DNA of 5,344 nt, from NCBI GenBank assembly GCA_900550185.1, contig URRN01000145.1, forward strand, positions 1 through 5,344. Reading direction: 5' to 3'. This document shows, piece after piece, positions 1 through 5,259 of the stretch. Origin of the DNA: an uncultured Collinsella sp. Its GTDB lineage: Bacteria > Actinomycetota > Coriobacteriia > Coriobacteriales > Coriobacteriaceae. The position numbers were made by a program, and so were the translations under genes. The notes under the pieces are model-generated. The model had not been told where the DNA came from. It made no database searches and saw nothing but the letters and a program-made list of their open reading frames with translations. Numbering within the stretch: the stretch's first letter is position 1; each line of letters opens with the position of its first letter.

Positions 1-1272
1 CTGCCGGGTGTCTTTATGGCCGACCCCGAGACCTGTGCTCGCATCGATGCTGCCAATCAGACGCCATCCAAGCAGGTTGACGGCCACGCGCCACTTGTTG
101 CCGGTAAGGACCTCAACGCCTATGCCGCAGCGGGCATTATCGCCGACCACGAGTCGACGATTCCCGAGGAGGCGCTCGACAAGCTGTCCCGCGGCATGTA
201 TGTGATGCTGCGTGAGGGTACGTGCAGCCACGACCTGGCCAATTTGTCTCCGATGCTGCTGGAGAACCCTGCCCGCGCCCGCCGCTGCTGCTTTGCGACC
301 GACGACCGCGCTCCCTCCGATGCTCTTTCGACCGGCATGATCGACAATGCCTGCCGCGTGGCCATCGAGGCCGGCATCGACCCGGTGGCCGCCATCTCCA
401 TGGCGTCCCTTTCCACGGCTGAGGCATTTGGCCTGGACCACGGCTGTCGCGACCCGCATGAGCTCCGTGGCGCGATCGCCCCGGGCAAACGCGCCGACCT
501 GCTGTTGCTCAATGACCTGACGTTTGCCAAGGCTCCGCATCGCGTATATGCCGCCGGTGCTCTGGTGGCGCAGGACGGCACCTTTGTGGGCGAGATCGCA
601 CCCGAGATGGCCGAGGTCGCAGCGCTTGCCGATGAGCTGCGTGCTTCCGTTAAGCTGCCGAAGCTATCGCTCGACGTGTTCGACTATGCCTTTAAGCCGG
701 GCGAGGCCGTGATTGACGTGGTGCCGGGTAAGGCCATCACGGGTATGGCTCGCCCCGAGAGCGCCGAGGGCCTGCGCCGCATTATGCTGATCGAGCGCCA
801 CGGCCGCGGTGTGTCGCTGCAGGCCGAGGGCGCCGACGGTGATGGCCCTGCGGGCCTGGGTCTTGTCGGCAAGCACATCGGTCGCGGCTGGGTGCGTGGC
901 TTCACCATCACCGGTGGCGCCATTGCCTCCACGATCGGCCACGACTCGCACAACGTGTGCGTGGTGGGCGACAATGCGGCGGATATGATGGCTGCCGTTG
1001 AGGCCGTGGGCCAGGGCGGCCACGTGCTGGTGCGCAACGGCGAGGTCGTGGCGCGCATTCCGCTGGCGCTCGGCGGCCTGATGAGCGAGGGCGCTGCCGA
1101 AGACGTTGCGGCGCAGCACGACGACTTTATGGTCAAGGCGCGCGCCATGGGCATCGAGCCGCCGCTCGACCCCATCATGGGCATCATCTTCCTGCCCCTG
1201 CCGGTTATCCCGACGCTCCGCATCCGCCCCGAGGGCATGTTCGACGTCACGACCTTCACCTACGCCGACTAG
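1..1272 (+). CDS. ade: Adenine deaminase, C-terminal part (5' end outside window)
   Basis: Hydrolyses adenine to hypoxanthine and ammonia in cytoplasmic purine salvage. The open frame runs from base 1 without a stop, so the ATG at 16 is internal. About 423 residues are visible against roughly 570-600 usual for this COG1001-type family, so some 150-175 N-terminal residues, including the expected HxH metal motif, lie outside. Visible family motifs: DGHAP (79-93) followed by a LNAY segment, DHE (145-153), the TDD metal/catalytic aspartate region with RAPSD after it (298-318), then a GAIAPGKRADLLLL segment closing the amidohydrolase barrel near 470-510. The C-terminal domain typical of bacterial Ade follows, with IERHGRG (about 790-810), GAIASTIGHDSHN (916-954) and LPLPVIPTL near the end. 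The reading frame is intact to TAG at 1270-1272. That stop codon lies inside the first intergenic repeat. No classical terminator follows directly. The family assignment is firm; activity is inferred. Confidence 0.95.
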   Translation: MPGVFMADPETCARIDAANQTPSKQVDGHAPLVAGKDLNAYAAAGIIADHESTIPEEALDKLSRGMYVMLREGTCSHDLANLSPMLLENPARARRCCFATDDRAPSDALSTGMIDNACRVAIEAGIDPVAAISMASLSTAEAFGLDHGCRDPHELRGAIAPGKRADLLLLNDLTFAKAPHRVYAAGALVAQDGTFVGEIAPEMAEVAALADELRASVKLPKLSLDVFDYAFKPGEAVIDVVPGKAITGMARPESAEGLRRIMLIERHGRGVSLQAEGADGDGPAGLGLVGKHIGRGWVRGFTITGGAIASTIGHDSHNVCVVGDNAADMMAAVEAVGQGGHVLVRNGEVVARIPLALGGLMSEGAAEDVAAQHDDFMVKARAMGIEPPLDPIMGIIFLPLPVIPTLRIRPEGMFDVTTFTYAD

Positions 1273-1321
1273 TCATCGGGGACGTTCTTAAACGGCTAGT
1301 CATTGGGGACACTCTTTGACG
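1269..1321 (+). repeat. GGGGAC paired repeat, unit 1 (direct, solo copy)
   Basis: Two tandem half-units, each CTAGTCAT[C/T] followed by a GGGGAC core: GGGGACGTTC at 1278-1287 and GGGGACACTC at 1305-1314, with starts 27 nt apart. The first half-unit begins at 1269 and contains the adenine deaminase stop codon (1270-1272). The same two-core arrangement with the same 27-nt spacing recurs twice at 2287-2379. I see no inverted partner next to this copy. It resembles a REP-type interspersed element, but no transposase is in the window. Confidence 0.75.
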
Positions 1322-1368
1322 TGTTGCCTGGCGCTGCGAATGTGGGACCCCTGGCGCGCGTGAGCTAT

Positions 1369-1395
1369 TTGCTAGGTCCATGTAACGTTTATAAC
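1369..1395 (+). promoter_or_regulatory. Candidate promoter of the first HAD gene
   Basis: TTGCTA (1369-1374, 4 of 6 to TTGACA) and TATAAC (1390-1395, 5 of 6 to TATAAT) are separated by 15 nt, which is shorter than ideal. They lie in a notably AT-rich patch of an otherwise GC-rich region. A start about 7 nt downstream, near 1402, would give a leader of about 80 nt consisting almost entirely of the hairpin at 1412-1476. This is a pattern match only. Confidence 0.4.
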
Positions 1396-1411
1396 TACGG
1401 GGTCTTATTCG

Positions 1412-1479
1412 AGCTCCCTTTGGGTACGGTGTTTTCAGATATACATCTGTTTTCACTACTAAGCCCGAAGGGAGCTTTT
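1412..1479 (+). promoter_or_regulatory. Long leader hairpin that pairs the ribosome binding site of the HAD gene
   Basis: AGCTCCCTTTGGG (1412-1424) pairs with CCCGAAGGGAGCT (1464-1476) over 13 bp with a single U-G pair. The 39-nt interval holds a second, smaller hairpin: GTG and CAC flank a T4/T4 internal loop, and CAGAT (1436-1440) pairs with ATCTG (1445-1449) around ATAC. The right arm contains AAGGGAG (1468-1474), the Shine-Dalgarno of the ATG at 1482, so that site is fully base-paired in the folded RNA. TTTT (1476-1479) follows the stem, as in an intrinsic terminator. Either reading, a translation-blocking or attenuating leader of the HAD gene or a distal terminator for adenine deaminase, fits the sequence. 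I do not recognise it as a known riboswitch. Confidence 0.6.
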
Positions 1480-1481
1480 CT

Positions 1482-2276
1482 ATGTTTAAACTGATTGCAT
1501 CCGATATGGACGGCACACTGCTTGACGAAAACGGCCAGGTGCCTCCCGAGACCTACGAACTGATTCTGGCGCTACACGAGCATGGCGTGCATTTCGCCGC
1601 ATCGTCAGGTCGTCGCTACGATCGCCTGTGCGAGTTCTTTGCGCCCGTTCGCGACAAGATGGACTTTGTCGCCGCTAACGGTGCCCAGGTCTACGCCGAC
1701 GGCAAAATGGTAGACCGTGAGGTGTATTCGCACCTGGCGATTCGAAGGCTCGCCCAGGCTGTCGCGACGTTTCCCAATCTGCATCTTGCGCTTTTTGACC
1801 GAACCAAGTCCTTCCTGCTCGATGACGAGTGCAAGTTCGTGCGTGAGGTCGATAAGGACCTTCCCAATGCCGAGCGTATTTGGGAGCTGCCCGATCCCAG
1901 CGTAAATATCATCAAGGCGAGTATCTTTTGCGATGACGGTGTCGTTATGGACAGCGCCTACGTGCTACAGCGTGAACTTGGCCAGCTCTTTACTTTTGCA
2001 CCTTCGGGCAACGCGTGGATCGATGCCATGCAGCCCGGTGTGTCGAAGGCCTCGGGCATCGCACAGCTCGCGGAGCATTACGGCATTGGACGCGACGAGA
2101 TCATGGCGTTTGGCGACTCGATGAACGACTACGAGATCATTCGCTTTGTCGGCACGGGCTGCGCGATGGAAAACGCGCGCCCCGCGCTTAAGGCGGTGGC
2201 CGATCGCGTGGTGGGTTGTAACCGCGACCACGCCGTCCAGCAGGAGCTCCGTCGCGTGCTGGAGAGTCTCTCCTAA
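1482..2276 (+). CDS. Cof-type HAD-superfamily phosphatase
   Basis: A 264-residue cytoplasmic Mg-dependent phosphohydrolase, of usual length for the Cof/YidA group with a C2-type cap. All four HAD motifs are present. Motif I is DMDGTLL, with D8 as nucleophile and D10 as acid/base. Motif II is SSGR with S42. The motif III lysine is K189 in VSKASG. Motif IV is GDSMND at 211-216 with D212 and D216 as metal ligands. The cap lies roughly between residues 85 and 185. Members act on sugar phosphates, nucleotides or pyridoxal phosphate, and the sequence does not tell which. The ATG at 1482 is chosen because AAGGGAG (1468-1474) sits 7 nt upstream and motif I begins only seven codons in. That binding site is buried in a strong hairpin. 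The gene appears monocistronic, bracketed by GGGGAC repeats and convergent with another Cof-type gene. Spot counts suggest slightly lower GC than adenine deaminase. Confidence 0.93.
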   Translation: MFKLIASDMDGTLLDENGQVPPETYELILALHEHGVHFAASSGRRYDRLCEFFAPVRDKMDFVAANGAQVYADGKMVDREVYSHLAIRRLAQAVATFPNLHLALFDRTKSFLLDDECKFVREVDKDLPNAERIWELPDPSVNIIKASIFCDDGVVMDSAYVLQRELGQLFTFAPSGNAWIDAMQPGVSKASGIAQLAEHYGIGRDEIMAFGDSMNDYEIIRFVGTGCAMENARPALKAVADRVVGCNRDHAVQQELRRVLESLS

Positions 2277-2279
2277 TCC

Positions 2280-2306
2280 GGCAGATGGGGACGTTCCTTT
2301 TCTGCC
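2280..2306 (+). repeat. Small hairpin presenting a GGGGACGTTC core in its loop
   Basis: GGCAGA (2280-2285) and TCTGCC (2301-2306) form a perfect 6-bp stem around a 15-nt loop that contains GGGGACGTTC (2287-2296). The hairpin starts 4 nt after the HAD stop codon. It is the outer half of repeat unit 2. Confidence 0.55.
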
Positions 2307-2379
2307 GACAGTGGGGGACAGTCCTTGCAGCTTTTTCGTGAAGGCTGTCCCCAACGACTGGTCATTCAAGAACGTCCCC
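2287..2379. repeat. Inverted pair of GGGGAC repeats (units 2 and 3), BIME-like palindrome
   Basis: Unit 2 on + has GGGGACGTTC (2287-2296) and GGGGACAGTC (2314-2323). Unit 3 on - has GGGGACGTTC (2379-2370) and GGGGACAGCC (2352-2343). Core starts are 27 nt apart in each, exactly as in unit 1 at 1278/1305. The two units face each other. GGGGACAGTCCTT (2314-2326) pairs with AAGGCTGTCCCC (2341-2352) over 12 bp with one bulged T and a 14-nt loop, forming the centre of a palindrome about 93 nt long. It fills the space between two convergent genes, where it could stop transcription or stabilise both 3' ends. No T-tract follows either arm, so it is not a textbook intrinsic terminator. Confidence 0.75.
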
Positions 2380-2388
2380 AATGACCAG
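2358..2388. repeat. Perfect 9-bp hairpin around the GGGGACGTTC core of unit 3
   Basis: CTGGTCATT (2358-2366) and AATGACCAG (2380-2388) are perfect inverted repeats around a 13-nt loop whose - strand reads GGGGACGTTC. It parallels the hairpin at 2280-2306 with a different stem sequence. The same core is therefore displayed in a loop by unrelated stems. Confidence 0.6.
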
Positions 2389-2395
2389 ACGATGA

Positions 2396-3238
2396 CTAGG
2401 CAAGGGCGGCCATGATGGTGTGGGCGACGCCGTCGTGGTCGTTGTCGTATCCGGTGACGGCGTCGGCGGCCTCGCGGTCTTCGGGCTCGGCGTTGATCAT
2501 GGCCATGCCGTGGCCCGCTGCCTGCAGCATGGGGATGTCGTTGATGTTGTCGCCGAACGCCCAGGCGTCGACGAGACGCTCGCCCAGGTGCTCGCATAGC
2601 CACGTGAGGGCCGTTCCCTTGGTGGCGCCCTCGCCCATAACCTCGATATTCATGGCGTACGAACGCGTGACCTCAATGCCTCCGAGCTTGTCGAGCGCCG
2701 CCGCGATGGCGTCGCGATCGGCCGGGTCGTGCCAGTACATGGCGATGCGTTCGAGCGTCTCGACTTCGTCGATCTTGCTGTCGATATCCATGTCGATCGG
2801 TGTTCGTGTGCGCTTGAGCGAAGCCGCGATGTGGGGGTCACCGCCGCAGAACTCATCCAGGCGCCCGTAAAGCGAGCGGGGGAGGAAGCACTGCCCATCC
2901 GCGAAGATATCGAAGGTCACATCGTGGCCGGCGGCGATGCGATGGACGCGATGGGCAATGCCGCGATCGAGCGGACGGCTCAAAATGCGCGTGGCGCGCG
3001 AGGCATCGTTGGGCACATCGTCGTCGAGCTGCCAGACGCTGGCGCCATTGGCGCAGACCGCGTAGTGCACGGCAGGATGGGCGAGGATGGGCTCAAAGAC
3101 GCCCGACAGCGGACGCCCCGTGCACGGTACAAACTCAATGCTGCGACGTGCGAGCTCGTCGAGCATCGCCCAGGTGGCGTCGCCCATCTGCTTGTCGCTC
3201 GTCAGCAGTGTTCCATCCATATCGGAAAAAACAATCAT
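2396..3238 (-). CDS. Cof-type HAD-superfamily phosphatase (second, convergent)
   Basis: A 280-residue cytoplasmic phosphohydrolase of the same broad group as the gene at 1482-2276, but clearly diverged from it. Motif I is DMDGTLL with D6 and D8. Motif II is CTGRP with T40. The motif III lysine is K207 in ATKGTAL. Motif IV is GDNIND at 229-234. A C2-type cap fills the middle, roughly residues 85-205. The substrate is unknown. The ATG at 3238 is supported by GAAAGGG on the - strand (3254-3248), 9 nt upstream, and by motif I beginning at residue 6. The gene lies 87 bp downstream of citrate synthase on the same strand, but a strong intrinsic terminator separates them. Its own promoter is not obvious. 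The TAG stop (2398-2396) sits inside CTAGTCATCG, the mirror copy of the sequence holding the adenine deaminase stop. Confidence 0.93.
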   Translation of the reverse strand: MIVFSDMDGTLLTSDKQMGDATWAMLDELARRSIEFVPCTGRPLSGVFEPILAHPAVHYAVCANGASVWQLDDDVPNDASRATRILSRPLDRGIAHRVHRIAAGHDVTFDIFADGQCFLPRSLYGRLDEFCGGDPHIAASLKRTRTPIDMDIDSKIDEVETLERIAMYWHDPADRDAIAAALDKLGGIEVTRSYAMNIEVMGEGATKGTALTWLCEHLGERLVDAWAFGDNINDIPMLQAAGHGMAMINAEPEDREAADAVTGYDNDHDGVAHTIMAALA

Positions 3239-3247
3239 TCGATGCAG

Positions 3248-3254
3248 CCCTTTC
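3248..3254 (-). promoter_or_regulatory. Ribosome binding site of the second HAD gene
   Basis: GAAAGGG on the - strand, 9 nt before the ATG at 3238. An AAAGGG site is also found before the ACT gene (5121-5116). Confidence 0.6.
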
Positions 3255-3263
3255 TACTGGCAT

Positions 3264-3301
3264 AAAAAGCGTGGCCGAGGGCGGTGATGCCCTGGCCACG
3301 C
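3264..3301 (-). terminator. Intrinsic terminator downstream of citrate synthase
   Basis: On the - strand GCGTGGCC (3301-3294) pairs with GGCCACGC (3276-3269). AGGGC (3293-3289) pairs with GCCCT (3282-3278) inside it, leaving one bulged C and the loop ATCACC. TTTTT (3268-3264) follows directly. This is a 13-bp GC-rich stem with a U-tract, starting 24 nt after the citrate synthase stop. It should end the ACT/citrate synthase transcript before the second HAD gene. Confidence 0.92.
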
Positions 3302-3325
3302 TCGAGTTCTATAACGGTCCGCGTC

Positions 3326-4744
3326 CTAGCGGTCGGCGATCGGCTTGTACTCCAGCGGCTCGATCACCGGACGATAGGCCGGGCGAATAATACGGTGCGC
3401 GCAGAAGAGCTCTTCCATGCGGTGTGCCGACCAGCCGGCCATGCGGGCGACGGCGAATAACGGCGTAAAAAGCGTCTCGGGCACGCCGAGCATCTTGTAG
3501 ATAAAGCCTGTGTACAGGTCGATGTTGGCGCAGATGGGCTTGGTCATGCCGTGGTCGCGCATGACCTGGGGTGCCAGGCGCTCGATACGCTCGATGAGTG
3601 CGAACTCTTCGCCCAAGTCCTTCTTGGCTGCCAGTGAGCGCGCGTAACGGCGGCAGACCTCGGCGCGCGGGTCGCTGAGCGTATAGACGGCGTGGCCCAT
3701 GCCGTAGATGAGGCCCGTGCCGTCGAAGGCCTGCTTGTCGAGGATCTTGCCCAGGTAGGCCGCGACCTCGTCCTCGTCCTCCCAGTTGGAGACATGCGCG
3801 CGGATGTCCTCGTGCATAGACACGACCTTGGCATTGGCGCCGCCGTGGCGCGGGCCCTTGAGCGAGCCGATAGCCGCGGCGTAGGCGGAATACGGGTCGG
3901 TGGCCGAAGACGACAGCACGCGGCAAGCGAAGGTGGAGTTGTTGCCGCCGCCGTGCTCGGCATGCAGCATGAGCATAACGTCGAGCAGCATCGCCTCATC
4001 GCGGGTGAACGCCATGCCGCCGCGCAGGACCTGTAGGATGGTCTCGGCGGTGGAGAGACCGGGCGTAGGGTGCGGCACGTGAACCTCGGAGCCGCGAAGC
4101 TTGGCGACCGAGGCCATGTGTGCGAAGGCGGCGATGCGCGGGAGACGTGCGAGCATGGAAATGGCGACGTCGATTTCGTGCTCGGGCGTGATCACGTCCG
4201 GCTCGGCATCGAAGGCGTAGAGCAGCAGTACGGCGCGCTGGAGCACGTTCATGATGCTCGACGATACCGTGGTCATAGGGAACTCTTTAACGTACTCGTC
4301 GCTCAGATGTCTAAAGGCGCCCAGGCGCTCGCAAAAGCCGTCGAGCTCTTCCTTGTTGGGCAGCGAACCCGTGATAAGCAGATAGGCGACTTCCTCGTAG
4401 CCATAGCGATTCTCGGCCTGGGCATTGTTGACCAGATCCTCGATGCTGTAGCCGCGAAGCGTGAGCTTGCCCTGATCGGGCACGACCTTTCCGTCGACCT
4501 TGTTGTAGCCGTGCACATCCGAGATACGAGTGAGACCCGCGACCACGCCCGAGCCGTCGGCATTGCGTAGGCCGCGCTTGACATTGTGCTCGACAAACAG
4601 GCCCTCGTCATAAGGGTCGGTCGGCAGGCCGTGGTAGAGGCTTTCGCTCTCAGACGAAATCTGGCGGCTTGCTTCGTAATCCAGAACCAGGCGGCTCAAG
4701 TGGTCATCGAAGCGGTAATAGATTTTCTTGGCGTCGTAGGCCAT
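3326..4744 (-). CDS. gltA: Citrate synthase
   Basis: Condenses acetyl-CoA and oxaloacetate to citrate in the cytoplasm. It feeds the oxidative TCA branch, or only 2-oxoglutarate and glutamate synthesis in anaerobes. The product is 472 residues, somewhat longer than the E. coli enzyme, with about 60 N-terminal residues before the conserved core. Family signatures: LRGYSIEDL (96-104), LHAEHGGGNNSTF (260-272) with H264 in the place of pig-heart His274, GPRHGGAN (297-304) with H300, GMGHAVY (348-354) with H351 in the place of His320, DPR (358-360), NIDLYTG (407-413) with D409 as catalytic Asp375, and Arg434 and Arg458 near the C-terminus as probable substrate-binding arginines. The HGGGNNSTF form resembles Clostridia and Coriobacteriia enzymes as I recall them. 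The start is supported by AGGAG 5 nt upstream. A 2-methylcitrate synthase cannot be excluded, but no prp genes are nearby. A strong terminator follows. Confidence 0.95.
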   Translation of the reverse strand: MAYDAKKIYYRFDDHLSRLVLDYEASRQISSESESLYHGLPTDPYDEGLFVEHNVKRGLRNADGSGVVAGLTRISDVHGYNKVDGKVVPDQGKLTLRGYSIEDLVNNAQAENRYGYEEVAYLLITGSLPNKEELDGFCERLGAFRHLSDEYVKEFPMTTVSSSIMNVLQRAVLLLYAFDAEPDVITPEHEIDVAISMLARLPRIAAFAHMASVAKLRGSEVHVPHPTPGLSTAETILQVLRGGMAFTRDEAMLLDVMLMLHAEHGGGNNSTFACRVLSSSATDPYSAYAAAIGSLKGPRHGGANAKVVSMHEDIRAHVSNWEDEDEVAAYLGKILDKQAFDGTGLIYGMGHAVYTLSDPRAEVCRRYARSLAAKKDLGEEFALIERIERLAPQVMRDHGMTKPICANIDLYTGFIYKMLGVPETLFTPLFAVARMAGWSAHRMEELFCAHRIIRPAYRPVIEPLEYKPIADR

Positions 4745-4749
4745 GCGCG

Positions 4750-4758
4750 CTCCTCTCC
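4750..4758 (-). promoter_or_regulatory. Ribosome binding site of citrate synthase
   Basis: GGAGAGGAG on the - strand, ending 5 nt before the ATG at 4744. It is a strong site that lies just outside the structured spacer at 4760-4815. Confidence 0.7.
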
Positions 4759-4759
4759 G

Positions 4760-4815
4760 GGCCGCATCGGGGTGGCCTGCATGGGCATGCGCGTGTCAGG
4801 CTATCCCCAGCGGCC
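4760..4815 (-). other. Nested stem-loop in the ACT to citrate synthase spacer
   Basis: GGCCGC (4760-4765) pairs with GCGGCC (4810-4815), GGGG (4769-4772) with CCCC (4805-4808), GCCTG (4775-4779) with CAGGC (4797-4801), and the centre holds GCATGGGCATGC (4779-4790). The pairing is self-complementary and so also forms in the - strand RNA. No U-tract follows, so it does not look like a terminator. It could be an RNA-processing or stability element between the two cistrons. In GC-rich DNA some pairing of this kind arises by chance. Confidence 0.4.
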
Positions 4816-4821
4816 TGCTCG

Positions 4822-5109
4822 CTACAGGCGGTACATAAAGTTAAAGACGTCCTCGCGCTGGATGGACACGTTGACGCCCGAAAGCTCGCCGGCCTCGGCC
4901 AGCGCCTTCTGCAGCTCGGCGAAGTCGAGCTTGGACTCGGCGGTATCGGCCAGCATGGTCATGGTGAAGATGTCCTCGATAATGGACTGCGTGATGTCGC
5001 GGATGTCGACGTTGGCCTCGCCTAGGACACGGGTGACGCCGGCGACGATACCGGGGCGGTTCTTGCCAAGGACGGTGATGACGATGCGGGAGGACGAGAT
5101 CTCGGCCAT
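4822..5109 (-). CDS. ACT-domain protein, UPF0237 type
   Basis: A 95-residue single-domain protein consisting of little more than one ACT fold (beta-alpha-beta-beta-alpha-beta), a module that usually binds amino acids or other small ligands. The N-terminal strand and turn read IVITVLGKNRPGIVAGVTRVL (broken here: strand at 9-16, G15-K-N-R-P-G-I turn). DIRDITQSI (35-43) and the strand IFTMTMLAD (47-55) follow. The tail VNVSIQREDVFNFMYRL ends like UPF0237 members, which typically finish in an EDIF-NAMHRI type motif. No signal peptide or membrane segment is visible. ATG 5109 is supported by AAAGGG (5121-5116) at 6 nt. It lies 77 bp upstream of citrate synthase on the same strand with no terminator between, so the two are probably cotranscribed. 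In other bacteria this family is usually next to a UPF0210 (DUF711-like) gene. No such gene is visible downstream here. Its biological role is not established. Confidence 0.9.
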   Translation of the reverse strand: MAEISSSRIVITVLGKNRPGIVAGVTRVLGEANVDIRDITQSIIEDIFTMTMLADTAESKLDFAELQKALAEAGELSGVNVSIQREDVFNFMYRL

Positions 5110-5156
5110 GGGAAACCCTTTCGCGTGATTGCGGCGCGCGCGGGGCGCTCCGCTAC

Positions 5157-5179
5157 GGTACAGTGTTCATCATTGTACC
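5157..5179. promoter_or_regulatory. Imperfect palindrome over a candidate -10 box (possible operator)
   Basis: GGTACA (5157-5162) and TGTACC (5174-5179) are perfect inverted repeats separated by 11 nt, with an extra TG/CA match inside. On the - strand TACAAT (5177-5172) is a 5 of 6 match to a -10 box for the ACT/citrate synthase transcript. No good -35 hexamer sits at 16-18 nt. This layout is typical of a repressor operator, or of an activator-dependent promoter, but I cannot name the regulator. Confidence 0.45.
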
Positions 5180-5259
5180 TGTCTGGCGCAAAAAAGGCGC
5201 GCTCGCTGCGGCGTTACATGCCTGCAACATGAGCGTAAGGGGGAAGGCCGCACGGGGAA

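Noticed and set aside
684..1259. 191-residue - strand open frame opposite adenine deaminase
   Set aside because: A low-complexity Ser/Pro/Arg/Thr-rich translation, as expected for the antisense of a GC-rich gene. The + frame carries strong family motifs.
1269..1321. CRISPR array
   Set aside because: Only two half-units in tandem, with no series of equal spacers and no cas genes. The inverted copies elsewhere fit a REP-type element instead.
1328..1357. Direct repeat CTGGCGC at 1328-1334 and 1351-1357
   Set aside because: A 7-mer repeat of common GC-rich bases in 30 nt, with no further copies or structure.
1303..1494. 63-residue open frame on + ahead of the first HAD gene
   Set aside because: It begins inside the GGGGAC repeat, runs through the candidate promoter and leader hairpin, and overlaps the HAD start by 13 nt. 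It has no ribosome binding site and resembles no family.
2729..3265. 178-residue + strand open frame opposite the second HAD gene
   Set aside because: It is antisense to a well-supported gene with all four HAD motifs and has no recognisable domain. Its length is explained by GC-rich codon usage.
3309..3926. 205-residue - strand open frame overlapping citrate synthase in another frame
   Set aside because: An Arg/Gly/Pro-rich translation in an alternate frame. The citrate synthase frame is continuous and contains all catalytic residues.
4070..4570. 166-residue + strand open frame opposite citrate synthase
   Set aside because: It lies wholly within citrate synthase coding sequence and has no family resemblance. 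It is a shadow of the real frame.
5187..5200. A6/T6 tract beside GC-rich sequence as an intrinsic terminator
   Set aside because: The bases flanking the tract (GGCGC on both sides) are direct rather than inverted repeats, and I found no convincing stem ending at the T-tract on the - strand.
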